Notes: a model not told the origin generated them from the letters alone. A stretch of DNA of 64,000 nucleotides from UBA10649 sp963793105 (GCA_963793105.1 CAWBZB010000004.1:62001-126000), one strand, 5' to 3'; numbered from the stretch's first letter, positions 45,077 through 54,213 are shown. Numbers and translations: made by a program.

Positions 45077-47530
45077 ATGGCACGCCGCACGACGCGCACT
45101 TCCGAGGCCCCCGGTCACGGCCGCATCGTCGACGTCGACGTGTCCGAGGAGATGCGCGGCTCCTTCCTGGAGTACGCCTACTCCGTCATCTACGCCCGCG
45201 CCCTGCCGGATGCCCGGGACGGCCTGAAGCCCGTCCAGCGCCGGATCCTGTTCCAGATGGCGCAGATGGGCCTGCGCCCGGACCGCGGGCACGTCAAGAG
45301 CGCCCGCGTCGTCGGCGAGGTCATGGGCCGACTCCATCCGCATGGGGACTCCGCGATCTACGACGCCCTCGTCCGCATGGCCCAGCCCTTCACCCTGCGG
45401 CTGCCCATGGTGGACGGCCACGGCAACTTCGGGTCGCTGGACGACGGGCCGGCGGCGATGCGATACACGGAGGCGCGGCTTGCGGGCGCCGCCATGGACA
45501 TGACCGAGGGCCTGGACGAGGACGTCGTCGACTTCGCCCCGAACTACGACGGCCGCGAGACCGAGCCGTCGGTGCTTCCCGCTGCGATTCCCAACCTGCT
45601 GGTCAACGGCGCCGCGGGGATCGCCGTCGGCATGGCCACCAACCTCGTCCCGCACAACCTCGGCGAGGTGCTCAACGGGGCGCGGCACCTGCTGAACCAT
45701 CCCGACGCCACGCTGGCGGAGATCATGACGCTGATCCCGGGTCCGGACTTCCCGGAAGGGGGAGTCATCATCGGGCTCGACGGCGTCCGCGACGCCTACC
45801 AGACCGGACGGGGCAGCTTCCGCGTCCGGGCCCGCACCCGGGTCGAGCAGATCACCCCGCGCCGCAAGGGCATCGTCGTGACGGAACTGCCGTTCAACGT
45901 CGGTCCCGAGCGGATCATCGACCGGATCAAGGACGCGGTCCAGTCCAAGAAGCTCCAGGGGATCTCGGATGTCGTCGACCTGACCGACGGCGAGACCGGC
46001 CTGCAGCTGGTCATCGAGATCAAGAACGGATTCCACCCCGAGGCCGTGCTCGAGCACCTCTACAAGCTCACGCCGATGGAAGACGCCGTCAACATCAATG
46101 CGGTCGCCCTGGTCGAAGGGCAGCCGCAGACGCTCGGCCTCCTGACCATGCTGCGCGTGTGGCTGGACCACCGCCTCGTCGTGGTGCGCCGCCGCAGCTC
46201 GTACCGCCGCGCGAAGGCCCAGGACCGCCTGCACCTCGTCGAGGGCCTCCTCATCGCCATCCTCGACATCGACGAGGTCATCCAGCTCATCCGCGAGTCC
46301 GACGACTCGGCGTCGGCGAAGGAGCGGCTCATGTCCGTCTTCGACCTGACGGACGTCCAGGCCACCTACATCCTGGACATGCCCCTTCGCCGCCTCACCC
46401 GGTTCTCCCGCCTCGAGCTGGAGAAGGAGGGCGACGACCTGCGCCGCGAGATCGATCGGCTCACCGAGCTGCTCGAGGACGACGACATCCTGCGCGCCGC
46501 CGTCGCGGACGAGCTGGCCGCGGTGGCCCAGCGGCACGCAACACCGCGTCGGACGCTGCTGATGGAGGCGTCGGCAGCGCCGGTCACGGCCGCTGTCCCC
46601 CTGGAGGTCCACGACGAGCCGTGCGTGGTGCTGCTGTCGAGCACCGGCCTGCTGGCGCGCACCGCCGACACGAGCGCGGCAGCCGACGACGCGCACGATC
46701 AGCGCGCCGCGCACGACGTGGTGGTCAGCGCTATTCCCGCCACCTCGCGCGGGGAGTTCGGACTCGTCACCAGCGCCGGCCGGCTCATCCGCATGCGTGC
46801 CCTGGACCTGCCGGCGATGCCCGCGGTGTCCGGGGTGCCGGCCCTGTCGGCCGGAGCACCGCTGGGCGCCTTCGTCGATCTTCCGCCGACCGAGAACGCC
46901 GTGTGCCTCACGTCGCTCGACGACTCCGGCGGCCTGGCGCTGGCGACCGCGATGGGCACGGTCAAGCGTGTCGTGCCCGACGTCCTGCAGAACAAGGACT
47001 CATGGGAGGTCATCCGGCTGGAGCCGGGCGACCGGGTGGTGGGAGCCACGCGGCTTCCCGAGGCGGACGCGGAGGTGGCCGAGCTCGTCTTCGTCACCTC
47101 CGACGCGCAGCTGCTGCGCATCCCGGCTTCGTCGGTGCGGCCGCAGGGCCGGGCGGCGGGCGGCATGGCCGGGATCAAGCTGAGCGCGGGCGCAGAGGTC
47201 GTGTTCTTCGGGGCCCTCATCCCTGACGACTCCTCGGTGGTGGTCACCGTGGCCGGTACCGGCGCCGCGCTACCCGGCACCGAGGCTGGCACCGTCAAGG
47301 TCACCCCGCTGTCGGAGTACCCGGCCAAGGGTCGAGGGACCGGCGGTGTCCGCTGCCACAAGTTCCGCTCCGGCGAGGACCGGCTCCTGCTCGCCTGGGC
47401 AGGACGCGGGCCGGCCCGAGCGTCCACGGCATCCGGCGTGCCAGTGCTCCTGCCCGAGCCGGACCAGCGCAGAGACGGCACCGGAGTCCCGGCGCCGGCC
47501 CCCATCGGCGGAATTGCAGGTGCCCTGTGA
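45077..47530 (+). CDS. parC: DNA topoisomerase IV subunit A (type IIA)
   Basis: The 817-residue cutting subunit of a type IIA topoisomerase starts at ATG 45077 with AGGA upstream. The catalytic Tyr130 lies in AAMRYTEARL, and the quinolone-determining segment HPHGDSAIYDALVRMAQPF keeps Ser92 and Asp96 at the positions of GyrA Ser83 and Asp87 of E. coli. The coiled-coil region and a C-terminal beta-pinwheel domain (six repeats between about residues 500 and 790, e.g. ALATAMGTVKRVVPD) follow. It is annotated as ParC rather than GyrA from its position away from gyrB and pattern of the C-terminal repeats. It decatenates or relaxes DNA with ParE, which is not in the window. Confidence 0.93.
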   Translation: MARRTTRTSEAPGHGRIVDVDVSEEMRGSFLEYAYSVIYARALPDARDGLKPVQRRILFQMAQMGLRPDRGHVKSARVVGEVMGRLHPHGDSAIYDALVRMAQPFTLRLPMVDGHGNFGSLDDGPAAMRYTEARLAGAAMDMTEGLDEDVVDFAPNYDGRETEPSVLPAAIPNLLVNGAAGIAVGMATNLVPHNLGEVLNGARHLLNHPDATLAEIMTLIPGPDFPEGGVIIGLDGVRDAYQTGRGSFRVRARTRVEQITPRRKGIVVTELPFNVGPERIIDRIKDAVQSKKLQGISDVVDLTDGETGLQLVIEIKNGFHPEAVLEHLYKLTPMEDAVNINAVALVEGQPQTLGLLTMLRVWLDHRLVVVRRRSSYRRAKAQDRLHLVEGLLIAILDIDEVIQLIRESDDSASAKERLMSVFDLTDVQATYILDMPLRRLTRFSRLELEKEGDDLRREIDRLTELLEDDDILRAAVADELAAVAQRHATPRRTLLMEASAAPVTAAVPLEVHDEPCVVLLSSTGLLARTADTSAAADDAHDQRAAHDVVVSAIPATSRGEFGLVTSAGRLIRMRALDLPAMPAVSGVPALSAGAPLGAFVDLPPTENAVCLTSLDDSGGLALATAMGTVKRVVPDVLQNKDSWEVIRLEPGDRVVGATRLPEADAEVAELVFVTSDAQLLRIPASSVRPQGRAAGGMAGIKLSAGAEVVFFGALIPDDSSVVVTVAGTGAALPGTEAGTVKVTPLSEYPAKGRGTGGVRCHKFRSGEDRLLLAWAGRGPARASTASGVPVLLPEPDQRRDGTGVPAPAPIGGIAGAL

Positions 47531-48501
47531 TCGATCGCTGCTCCCTCGACGCCCTCGATGCGGGCGAGCCGCTCGCCGGCACGGCACCACTGGCCAGTGC
47601 ATGGATCGTCGTCGAGCAAGCGGGGCCCTGGGGCCGTGACGCGGTCCGGGACAGCCGGCTGCCTGCCGACGTCGCGGCGCACCTGTCCGCGACCGCAGGC
47701 ACCGGCGTCAAGGTGATCCTCGCCCGCCACCCGGACCGGCCCGAACGGACGGCCGGCTCGCAGCGGCACGTGTGGGTGGCCCGCAGCGCGCCTGGGGGTG
47801 CCCTGCTGCGGCACGGGCAGGTCGACAACCTCGCCGACCTGCTGGCCTGGGACCTCTCGGCTGTCGGTGAGGGCAGGCTGCCCGCGTTCGGACGCGTCGA
47901 ACGGGCACCCGTCCATTTCGTGTGCACGAACGGCTCCCGCGACCAGTGCTGCGCATTGGCGGGGCGCAGCCTGATCACCGCGCTCCTCGACTCGCACCCC
48001 GCAGGGACGGACGAGGCCACGCGCGAGCGCATCTGGGAGTGCAGCCACGTCGGCGGCCACCGGTTCGCGCCGGTCATGCTCACCCTGCCGACCGGGGTGG
48101 TCCACGGGCGCGTCGGGACGCAGGCGGCGGGGGACGTCATCCGCCTCGCCGACGACGGGGAGGTGCTGGTCTCGGCCTTTCGTGGTCGGACGGGCCTCCT
48201 GGCGCCGCATCAGGTGGCGGCGATCGAGGTCCGCGAGCGCTTCGGCATCACCGATGTGGAGGCCATCGACGTCCTGCGGATCCTGGACGGTCGTGCCGTT
48301 CCGACGCCGCCGGGAATCGACCCGCTGTCCGACGCGGATGCTGCCGAGGCGGAGGTCCGGCACGTGGACGGGCGCTCCTGGCGGGCCACGCTCGAGCGGG
48401 TTCCGCTGCCGCGTCCGAGGATGGAGTCCTGCGGCAAGGAGCCGGTGCAGGGCAGCCGCTGGACCTGTACCGATCTGGCGCCCGCGCGGCCCTGGAAGTA
48501 G
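47527..48501 (+). CDS. Sucrase/ferredoxin-like family protein
   Basis: A 324-residue protein from GTG 47527, which overlaps the parC stop (GTGA). It has the sucrase/ferredoxin-like fold: an N-terminal half starting DRCSLDALDAGEPLAGTAPL, then VHFVCTNGSRDQCCALAGR and IWECSHVGGHRFAPVMLTLP, where the Cys residues and His are expected ligands of a thioredoxin-like [2Fe-2S] centre. The C-terminal domain ends WTCTDLAPARPWK. The family is named from old annotation; its function in bacteria is not established. Coupling to parC is conserved in related actinomycetes. Confidence 0.85.
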   Translation: MIDRCSLDALDAGEPLAGTAPLASAWIVVEQAGPWGRDAVRDSRLPADVAAHLSATAGTGVKVILARHPDRPERTAGSQRHVWVARSAPGGALLRHGQVDNLADLLAWDLSAVGEGRLPAFGRVERAPVHFVCTNGSRDQCCALAGRSLITALLDSHPAGTDEATRERIWECSHVGGHRFAPVMLTLPTGVVHGRVGTQAAGDVIRLADDGEVLVSAFRGRTGLLAPHQVAAIEVRERFGITDVEAIDVLRILDGRAVPTPPGIDPLSDADAAEAEVRHVDGRSWRATLERVPLPRPRMESCGKEPVQGSRWTCTDLAPARPWK

Positions 48502-48520
48502 CCGACCACACTCGCCCTTT

Positions 48521-48586
48521 CCGATGCCTCGTCACTTGTGGCGGGTTCTGGGGGCCGGAAACCCGCCACAAGTGACGAGGCATCGG
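48521..48586. repeat. Long palindromic repeat element, copy 1
   Basis: Perfect 27-base arms (48521-48547 and 48560-48586) with a 12-base G-rich loop. The core ATGCCTCGTCACTTGTGGCG is shared exactly with copy 2. The RNA would form a very stable hairpin and could terminate transcription of the parC operon. Translated, either strand gives a short phrase beginning MPRHLWRV, which explains spurious reading frames here. Confidence 0.95.
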
Positions 48587-48608
48587 TTCTGCACAACGGG
48601 GCGGGACG

Positions 48609-49604
48609 TTGTCCGACGTCCACCGGCTCCCCGCGCGGCTGCCCGCCGACGTCTCCGCGACGGCACGCTGCCGCCATGCCTCCCGGACTTCCTCGTGCTC
48701 GCGGTCTCGCTTCAGCATCGATACGGCCCGCGCACCTGACCCGGTCGCTCCGTTCCTGGTCACGGCAACCGGCGCCGGCGACCTCGGGCGGGCGGCCGTC
48801 CGATCCCCGCGGTTCCGGAGCCCGAGTCGCGGGGTCCGAGTTCCTGCCCACCTGACCGACTCGGTCGGGGTCCGGGCCCGGGCCGTGGCGCTTGCCTCGC
48901 GCGATGACGCGGTCCTGTGGGGCCCGACGGCGGCGCACCTGCTCGATCTGCCGATTCCGTACCGATTGAGCGATGGCGACGTTCATGTGCTCGTGCCGGC
49001 GGGCCTTCCGCGACCGCGACGCAGCGGGGTCGTGACGCGCCAGGCTGACATCACCGCCGACGAGACCACGGTGGCCGAGGGCCTGCGCCTGACGTCGCCG
49101 GCCCGTACGTTCATGGACCTGGCCGCATATCTGTGCCTGCCTGACCTGGTCGCCGTCGGAGACGCGGTCATGCGGACGCACGGCGTGACGCAGGCGGAGA
49201 TGGCCAGGGTGCACGGCCGGCGTCTGCGCTACCCCGGCAAGGTGCTGGCCCGACGGGCGATCCCCCTGCTCGATCCTCGTGCCGAGTCCCCCCAGGAGTC
49301 CCGACTGCGCATCCAGATAGTGGAGGACGGTCTCCCCTGCCCGGAGGTCAACGTGCTCATCACGGACGCGTGCGGTGGCTTCATCGCCCGAGGAGACCTC
49401 GTCTACGAGGAGTGGCGCATCGTCATCGAGTACGACGGGGCGGCCCATGGTGAGCCCAGCCGTCGGATGGCAGACGCGACCCGTCGGACGCTGCTGCGCG
49501 AGCTGGGCTGGTACGTCGTCGAGATCGTGGCCACGGACCTGCGTCATCCCCAGCGCGCCCGGGCGAAGGTCAGGGCCGCCCTACGCGCGCGCGGCGCCCT
49601 GTAG
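48609..49604 (+). CDS. DUF559-type PD-(D/E)XK nuclease-like protein (AbiEi-like N-terminus)
   Basis: The 331-residue protein has a N-terminal winged-helix-like region ending PRFRSPSRGVRVPAHLTD and a C-terminal Vsr-like/DUF559 nuclease domain: SPQESRLRIQIVEDGLP, then ARGDLVYEEWRIVIEYDGAA with the Asp and Glu-x-Asp of the PD-(D/E)XK fold, and GWYVVEIVATDLRHP. This group is abundant in actinobacteria, often annotated as hypothetical or AbiEi antitoxin-domain protein; no partner toxin gene is next to it. TTG 48609 is the only start before the domain; the first 40 residues are Arg/Ser-rich and may be untranslated. The gene is bracketed by two palindromic repeat elements. Confidence 0.75.
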   Translation: MSDVHRLPARLPADVSATARCRHASRTSSCSRSRFSIDTARAPDPVAPFLVTATGAGDLGRAAVRSPRFRSPSRGVRVPAHLTDSVGVRARAVALASRDDAVLWGPTAAHLLDLPIPYRLSDGDVHVLVPAGLPRPRRSGVVTRQADITADETTVAEGLRLTSPARTFMDLAAYLCLPDLVAVGDAVMRTHGVTQAEMARVHGRRLRYPGKVLARRAIPLLDPRAESPQESRLRIQIVEDGLPCPEVNVLITDACGGFIARGDLVYEEWRIVIEYDGAAHGEPSRRMADATRRTLLRELGWYVVEIVATDLRHPQRARAKVRAALRARGAL

Positions 49605-49650
49605 CCCGCCCATCCCTTCCCCGCACCCCCGGATGACCCCGCACCCCCGG

Positions 49651-49710
49651 ATGCCTCGTCACTTGTGGCGGGTTTCGGGCCCCCAGAACCCGCCACAAGT
49701 GACGAGGCAT
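49651..49710. repeat. Long palindromic repeat element, copy 2
   Basis: Perfect 24-base arms (49651-49674 and 49687-49710) around a 12-base loop, TCGGGCCCCCAG. The arms are identical to the inner 24 bases of copy 1, and the loop resembles the reverse complement of the copy 1 loop, so the second copy is best read as inserted in the opposite orientation. It lies between the nuclease-like gene and convergent fprA and may terminate both. Confidence 0.95.
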
Positions 49711-49786
49711 CGGAATGGGGGTGGGCGAACGGCGGTAGGAGGTGGGGGCGGGCGAAGGGGGGTGGGCGGACGAGAAGCGCGATGCG

Positions 49787-51147
49787 CTAGCCGCGCGCAG
49801 CGCCCAGGAGCTCGTCCCGGTCGTGGATCGTGGTCCGGTCCCGGCCACGCGTGGCACCCAGGGCCCGCTCAGCCGCGTCGATGGACCGCCAGCCGCCGGT
49901 CGTCACCACCTGCACGCCCCGGGCGGCAAGGAGGGCGTCGACGGCCTCGGCGGACGGGCCCGCGGGTTCGGGGAGCTTCCCCGACGCCGCATCGCGAGCA
50001 ACGAGGCCACGGTGGCCGTCGCATCCTTCTTGTTCGTGCCGATGATGCCGGTCGGCCCGCGCTTGATCCAGCCCGCGACGTACTCCCCCGGCACGGTGAC
50101 GCCGTCACTCTGGATGCGGCCGTCGACGTGCGGGATCACGTTGCGCCCCGAGTCGAACGGCACCGCGTCCATGGCGGTCCCCCGATAGCCCACGCTGCGC
50201 ACGACGACGTTCGCGGCGACCTCGGTGAACTCGCCCGTCCCCCTCGCCGACCCCTCCGGGGTCAGCTCGGTGCGCTCGACGACGACCGTCTCCACGTGGT
50301 CGGCGCCCTTCAGCTCCACGGGGCGGGCGAAGAAGCGCAGGTGGATCCGCCGGTTCTTCCCCGTGGTCGGGCGACCCGACCACTCCTGCATGACCTTGAC
50401 GTTGCGGGCGACCGCCTTGTCGGCCGCCACCACCGCCGCGCTCGCCTCGTCCAGCTCCAGATCCGCGGGATCGACGATGATGTCGGCGTCGTCGAGCTCG
50501 CCGAGCTCGCGCAGCTCCTTGGTCGTGAAGGCCGCCTGCGCCGGGCCTCGGCGGCCGAGCACGTAGATGTCCGTGACCTGGGAGCGGGCCAGGGTGTCGA
50601 ACACGTGCTGGGGCATGTCGGTGTGCTCCAGCTCGGCGACGGTCTTCGCCAGCACCCGGGTGACGTCGACCGCGACGTTGCCCACGCCGACCACGACCAC
50701 GCCGGTGGCCCGGGGCACGAGGTCCTCGAACAGCGCTCGATCCGCATCGGGGTGCCCGCAGTACCAGGCCACGAAGTCGGTGGCCGCCACGCTGCCGGGG
50801 AGGTCCTCGCCCGGGATCCCGAGCCGACGGTCGCCGGACGCGCCGTAGGTGAGGACGATCGCGTCGTAGTGGGCGTGCAGGTCGGCCATGGACACGTCGA
50901 CCCCGACGCGGACGTTGCCGAGGAAGCGGACCCCGTCCTTGTCGAGCACCTTGTCGAGGGTGTCCCGCACGGAACGGATGCTGAGGTGGTCCGGAGCCAC
51001 GCCGTAGCGGACCAGCCCGAAGGGCACGGGCAGCCGGTCGATGATGTCGACCTCGACCGGGACGTCGGTCTGGCTGACGAGGGCGTCGGTCGCGTAGACG
51101 CCCGAAGGCCCGGACCCGACGACGGCGACCCTGAGGGCGCGAGGCAT
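49787..51147 (-). CDS. fprA: FprA-type ferredoxin/adrenodoxin--NADP+ reductase (frameshifted near C-terminus)
   Basis: From ATG 51147 the protein has the FAD motif VAVVGSGPSGVYATDAL, PFGLVRYGVAPDH, and the NADP Rossmann motif GVVVVGVGNVAVDVTRVLA with GRRGPAQAAFTTKELREL, all typical of FprA (about 456 residues). In the frame from ATG the end reads SLLAMRRRGSSPNPR, which is off-family. A missing base at about 50000 restores GKLPEPAGPSAEAVDALLAA and GGWRSIDAAERALGATRGRD, ending LLGAARG at the stop 49787-49789. It transfers electrons from NADPH to ferredoxin. As last gene of the oxygenase operon it could supply the Rieske enzyme, but no ferredoxin gene is present here. Confidence 0.9.
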
Positions 51148-51149
51148 GG

Positions 51150-51797
51150 CTACTCCTGTGGAAGACCCAGTAGTGTCCTGGCCAACCTAAACCCTGGAGC
51201 GGGCTCAACAGGGTCCAAGTGGACAGGTGTGAGTCCGACCACTTCCGCGCCCCGCAGGTTGACCGGCTGGTCGTCGACGAAGACGGTGCCCTCTGCCGGC
51301 ACGCCCATCCGCTCGAGGATCAACTCGTAGGCGGCCGGGTCCGGCTTGTAGACACCCTCGGTACTGCCATCCACGAGGACGTCGAACTCCTTGATGATCC
51401 CCATCCGGTCCACCCAGTCCTGGTCGTGGAAGGCCATCAGGTCGTTCGTCAGCGCGCCCACCGGAATCCCGGCCGCCTGAGCGTCGCGGAGCAGGCGACG
51501 GGCCTCCGGTCGGACCAGCTCGTCCTCGCTCCCGGAATAGAGGTGGCTGCACAGGGCGGGCATCGTGGGCTCCTCCCCCGTGATCGCCGCGAACTCCTGC
51601 GCACGCAGCGCCCAGTACTCCCGCTCGTTCATCTCGCCACTCTGGAAGGCCCGCCAGTCCGGATCGGCCGCGAGGTCGAACGGTCCGGTCCAGGCGAAGG
51701 TTCCCGGGGCGAGCCCGAGGTCACGCTCGCCCACGTGCCGGAGCTCGAAGGGCGTGAGCAGCACCGGTCCGCCGAAGTCGAAGATGAGAGCCGTCAC
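51150..51797 (-). CDS. HAD superfamily hydrolase
   Basis: A 215-residue protein from GTG 51797 (GGAGGA eight bases upstream; the GTGA overlaps the stop of the hydratase gene). HAD motifs: LIFDFGGPVLLTPFE, where the second Asp of motif I is a Gly as in the epoxide-hydrolase-like HAD-IA group, GALTNDLMAF (motif II), YKPDPAAYELILERMG (motif III) and VFVDDQPVNLRGA (motif IV). It may act as a phosphatase or hydrolase on a pathway intermediate. Two bases separate it from fprA. Confidence 0.85.
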   Translation of the reverse strand: MTALIFDFGGPVLLTPFELRHVGERDLGLAPGTFAWTGPFDLAADPDWRAFQSGEMNEREYWALRAQEFAAITGEEPTMPALCSHLYSGSEDELVRPEARRLLRDAQAAGIPVGALTNDLMAFHDQDWVDRMGIIKEFDVLVDGSTEGVYKPDPAAYELILERMGVPAEGTVFVDDQPVNLRGAEVVGLTPVHLDPVEPAPGFRLARTLLGLPQE

Positions 51798-52550
51798 GTG
51801 GGGTTCCTCCCGGGTCGATGTGCCTCGACGACGATGGTCTCGTGCGGCGAGCGAGGGTGGCTGAAGCGGGCGCGGACCCATCCACCGGCAGGCAGCGGAG
51901 TGGGCGCCACCAGACCCCCCGTCAGGATGACGCTGCCGCCAGGCAGCTCATGTCCGCGGCTCCGGAGCAGGGATCGCAGCCAGTCGACGGCGGACTCGAG
52001 ATCGGGCAGCTGGTCGGCGACCCTGGCTGTCGTCTCGACCCCGGAAGAGCTGGTCAACGTGACGTCAGCGTCGGCCAGCCAGTCCGTCCCCACGGCTGAC
52101 GACGCCAGCACGGCTCCCGAGGCCGACGAGCCATCCGCGGTGTTGTGAGCCCAGTCGAACCGGTAGTCCGTCCAGACCGAGTCGACCACCTCGACCGCCG
52201 GCCAGAGGGCCGCGATGGAACCAGTCGGCGTCCAGGGTCACGGCGATCTCCGGCTCGACCCGTGGCTGCAGCCCACCGCTCGTCAGGTGCCCCGGCGACG
52301 TGAAGACCATCGCGTCGGTGAGGGGACCCGCGTTGGGCTCCTGGATCCCCAGTGCCTCGCGCATGATCTCCGAGACGTAGCCCAGCTTCCAGCCCACGAC
52401 CCGCTCACCCGCGGACAGGCGCGACGCCGTGACGGCGTCCTGGACGTCGTACGCCACCTCGGCGTCGACGCGGACCGAGTCGGCGGGCACCGGGGTGGCG
52501 GACGCCCGCGCCCTCAGGATCGCCTCGGCGATCCCCTGCACGGTCTCCAC
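51794..52550 (-). CDS. 2-keto-4-pentenoate hydratase-like protein (frameshifted)
   Basis: Two frames join into one protein of about 251 residues of the fumarylacetoacetase/2-keto-4-pentenoate hydratase family. The first part from ATG 52550 has VGWKLGYVSEIMREALGI and the metal-binding VEPEIAVTLDADW. One extra T near 52219-52221 shifts the frame; the second part continues with SIAALWPAVEVVDSVWTDYR, then ADGSSASGAVL and LPGGSVILTGGL. Together these give the Mg-binding Glu/Asp set of MhpD-like hydratases. It may hydrate a 2-hydroxy-2,4-dienoate or act as 4-oxalocrotonate decarboxylase. Its stop overlaps the HAD start. Confidence 0.82.
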
Positions 52551-52556
52551 GAGCCG

Positions 52557-52820
52557 CTAGTGCTCCACTTCGGTGATCGTGACCATGTCGAAGCGGACGA
52601 CCTCGCCGAACCAACTGCAGCCGCCGCACCACGTCATGAAGTACCGCGCGTCGGCCGCCCAGTACTCCGTGCTGATGCCCCCGTCGGCGTCCAGTCCCTC
52701 GCCGCACATGGGACAGAACCGCGGACGGTCGAGGAGATGGCGCTCGGCATCGCGCGCGAACCACGCCTCGGGCGGTGGCAGACGGTGCGGATCCGGGGGA
52801 AGCATGGCAACCTCAGGCAT
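52557..52820 (-). CDS. Small zinc-ribbon protein coupled to the Rieske oxygenase
   Basis: An 87-residue protein from ATG 52820, overlapping the oxygenase stop. It has RPRFCPMCGEGLDADGG and FMTWCGGCSWFGEV, that is two CxxC pairs about 30 residues apart, enough for one zinc site. A short Pro-rich leader precedes. The downstream hydratase starts a few bases later. I know no named family. Its position inside the oxygenase operon suggests a role in assembly, electron transfer or allosteric control of the oxygenase; this is inference. Confidence 0.75.
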   Translation of the reverse strand: MPEVAMLPPDPHRLPPPEAWFARDAERHLLDRPRFCPMCGEGLDADGGISTEYWAADARYFMTWCGGCSWFGEVVRFDMVTITEVEH

Positions 52821-54072
52821 CGGCGGCGGTCTTGGACCTGTTCGCCCAGGCACTCTCGTGGAGATCGAGCAGGTCCTGCTTGATCGGGCTGTAGCGCATC
52901 GAGCCCATGCTGATGAAGGCCGCGGCGAACTCCCGCTCGGCGCCGAACTTGTCCCGCTCGCAGGGCAGCGGGATGACGTCGTGCTTCTCGCGGACGGTGC
53001 CGATCGGGTCCTCGCCGTTCTGGACCTTCTTGATGTTCTCCTTGAACATCTTGCGCAGCATGGCGACACCGGCGTCCGAACGCCCGAGGTGCTCCTGGGT
53101 GCGATCGGTGACCGCGCCCTGGGAGACCCACGCCATGATGTCCTGGCCTTCGATGTAGTCGGTGATGAAGCGACCCTTCTCGTCCTGCCACTGGTACTGG
53201 TAGACGACCGGACGATCCTGCGGCTCCCACTCGCCGGCCTCCGGGTGGTGCAGGGAGTAGAAGAGCTTCCACGTGGTGGTGTCGTCGATGGGCACCCGGA
53301 TCTGCATCTGGTCAATGCCGGCACCGCCCACCCGCATGTAGAACGGGAACACCAGCGGGTGGCCGACCTTCCAGTCGTCGTTCTCCTCGGTACCCCCCTC
53401 GAGGACGCGCCGCTTGAGGATGCCCCACTCCATCTCCTCGAAGCCGGTCCTCAGGTGCTTCTTCTGGAAGGCCTTGGGGGCGTCGAAGCCCTCCGTCTGG
53501 CCAAGGAACTCGAAGTAGTAGCCGTGCAGCCACTCGACGTGGTGCGGGTCGACCGAGTTCTCCATGATCTGGAGCCAGTTGCAGGGCAGCGTCGAGTGCC
53601 CGACGTCGCGGATCCCGTCCTCGACGAACACGTCGAAGCGCGGCAGCTCCGGGGCCGGGTCGGGTCCGACGTAGACCCAGACCATGCCGCCCATCGTCTG
53701 GGCCTTGCCGGCCTTCTGCTTCACGCGGTCCCGGAAGTTCTGGTTGTCCGCCTCGGCCGGCTGCTCGACGCAGTTGCCGTCGAAGTCCCACTTCCAGCCG
53801 TGATAGCCGCAGCGGATGCCGTCCTCGTGGACGACGCCGTACGTGAGCGACGCGCTACGGTGCGGGCAGGTCTCGAGGACGATGCCGTACCGGCCGCTCT
53901 TGGGGGTCTTGAACAGGGTCCAGTTCTCGCCGAGCAGGCGCACGGTCTTGCTCGGCACCTCGTCGAAGTCCTGCTCGAACGCGATGGGGTACCAGTACCG
54001 CCGCAGCAGCTCGCCCATGGGCTTGCCCGGGCCGACCTGGGTGAGCTCCTCGTTCTGTTCCAGTGTGAGCAT
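52813..54072 (-). CDS. Rieske-type aromatic oxygenase, catalytic subunit
   Basis: Started at ATG 54072 with AAAGGA upstream, the protein has 419 residues. The Rieske [2Fe-2S] site is CPHRSASLTYG (Cys69, His71) and CGYHGWKWD (Cys88, His91). The mononuclear iron site is SVDPHHVEWLHG with Asp175, His178 and His183; a candidate third ligand lies in YIEGQDIMAWVSQG, followed by DRTQEHLGRSDAGV. This end pattern is that of the phthalate-dioxygenase/LigX group of single-subunit oxygenases, which hydroxylate or demethylate aromatics. No beta subunit or ferredoxin gene follows. It probably uses electrons from a distant ferredoxin and FprA. The substrate is unknown. Confidence 0.93.
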   Translation of the reverse strand: MLTLEQNEELTQVGPGKPMGELLRRYWYPIAFEQDFDEVPSKTVRLLGENWTLFKTPKSGRYGIVLETCPHRSASLTYGVVHEDGIRCGYHGWKWDFDGNCVEQPAEADNQNFRDRVKQKAGKAQTMGGMVWVYVGPDPAPELPRFDVFVEDGIRDVGHSTLPCNWLQIMENSVDPHHVEWLHGYYFEFLGQTEGFDAPKAFQKKHLRTGFEEMEWGILKRRVLEGGTEENDDWKVGHPLVFPFYMRVGGAGIDQMQIRVPIDDTTTWKLFYSLHHPEAGEWEPQDRPVVYQYQWQDEKGRFITDYIEGQDIMAWVSQGAVTDRTQEHLGRSDAGVAMLRKMFKENIKKVQNGEDPIGTVREKHDVIPLPCERDKFGAEREFAAAFISMGSMRYSPIKQDLLDLHESAWANRSKTAADA

Positions 54073-54115
54073 TCGAGCGTCCTTTCGCGTGCGCGCGGTT
54101 TCCGATACGTTCCCG

Positions 54116-54161
54116 CGGTTCCGTCGGGCGGGCAATGCTGCCGTCCCGCCCGACGGAACCG
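54116..54161 (-). terminator. Strong hairpin between the dikinase and Rieske genes
   Basis: Perfect 17-base arms (CGGTTCCGTCGGGCGGG and its complement) with a 12-base loop lie 53 bases after the stop of the phosphohistidine subunit gene and 44 bases ahead of the oxygenase start. No U-run follows on the minus strand. It could terminate, attenuate, or be an RNA processing/stability site that sets different levels of the two operon halves. Confidence 0.75.
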
Positions 54162-54213
54162 GGATGTGAAGTTGTGACGTACGTCCTGCCCCGAGGGGGC
54201 GAGGGTCCTGCGA

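Noticed and set aside
48521..49710. Possible CRISPR array from the repeated palindromes
   Set aside because: There are only two copies, 1.1 kb apart with a gene between, and they are palindromic hairpins; no cas genes.
49375..51330. 651-residue plus-strand frame across the nuclease end and the fprA region
   Set aside because: Antisense to fprA and Arg/His-rich; it reads through a palindromic repeat.
51150..54072. Classification of the Rieske operon as a complete multi-component dioxygenase with own ferredoxin
   Set aside because: No beta subunit or ferredoxin gene is present; FprA is a general reductase, so completeness cannot be claimed.
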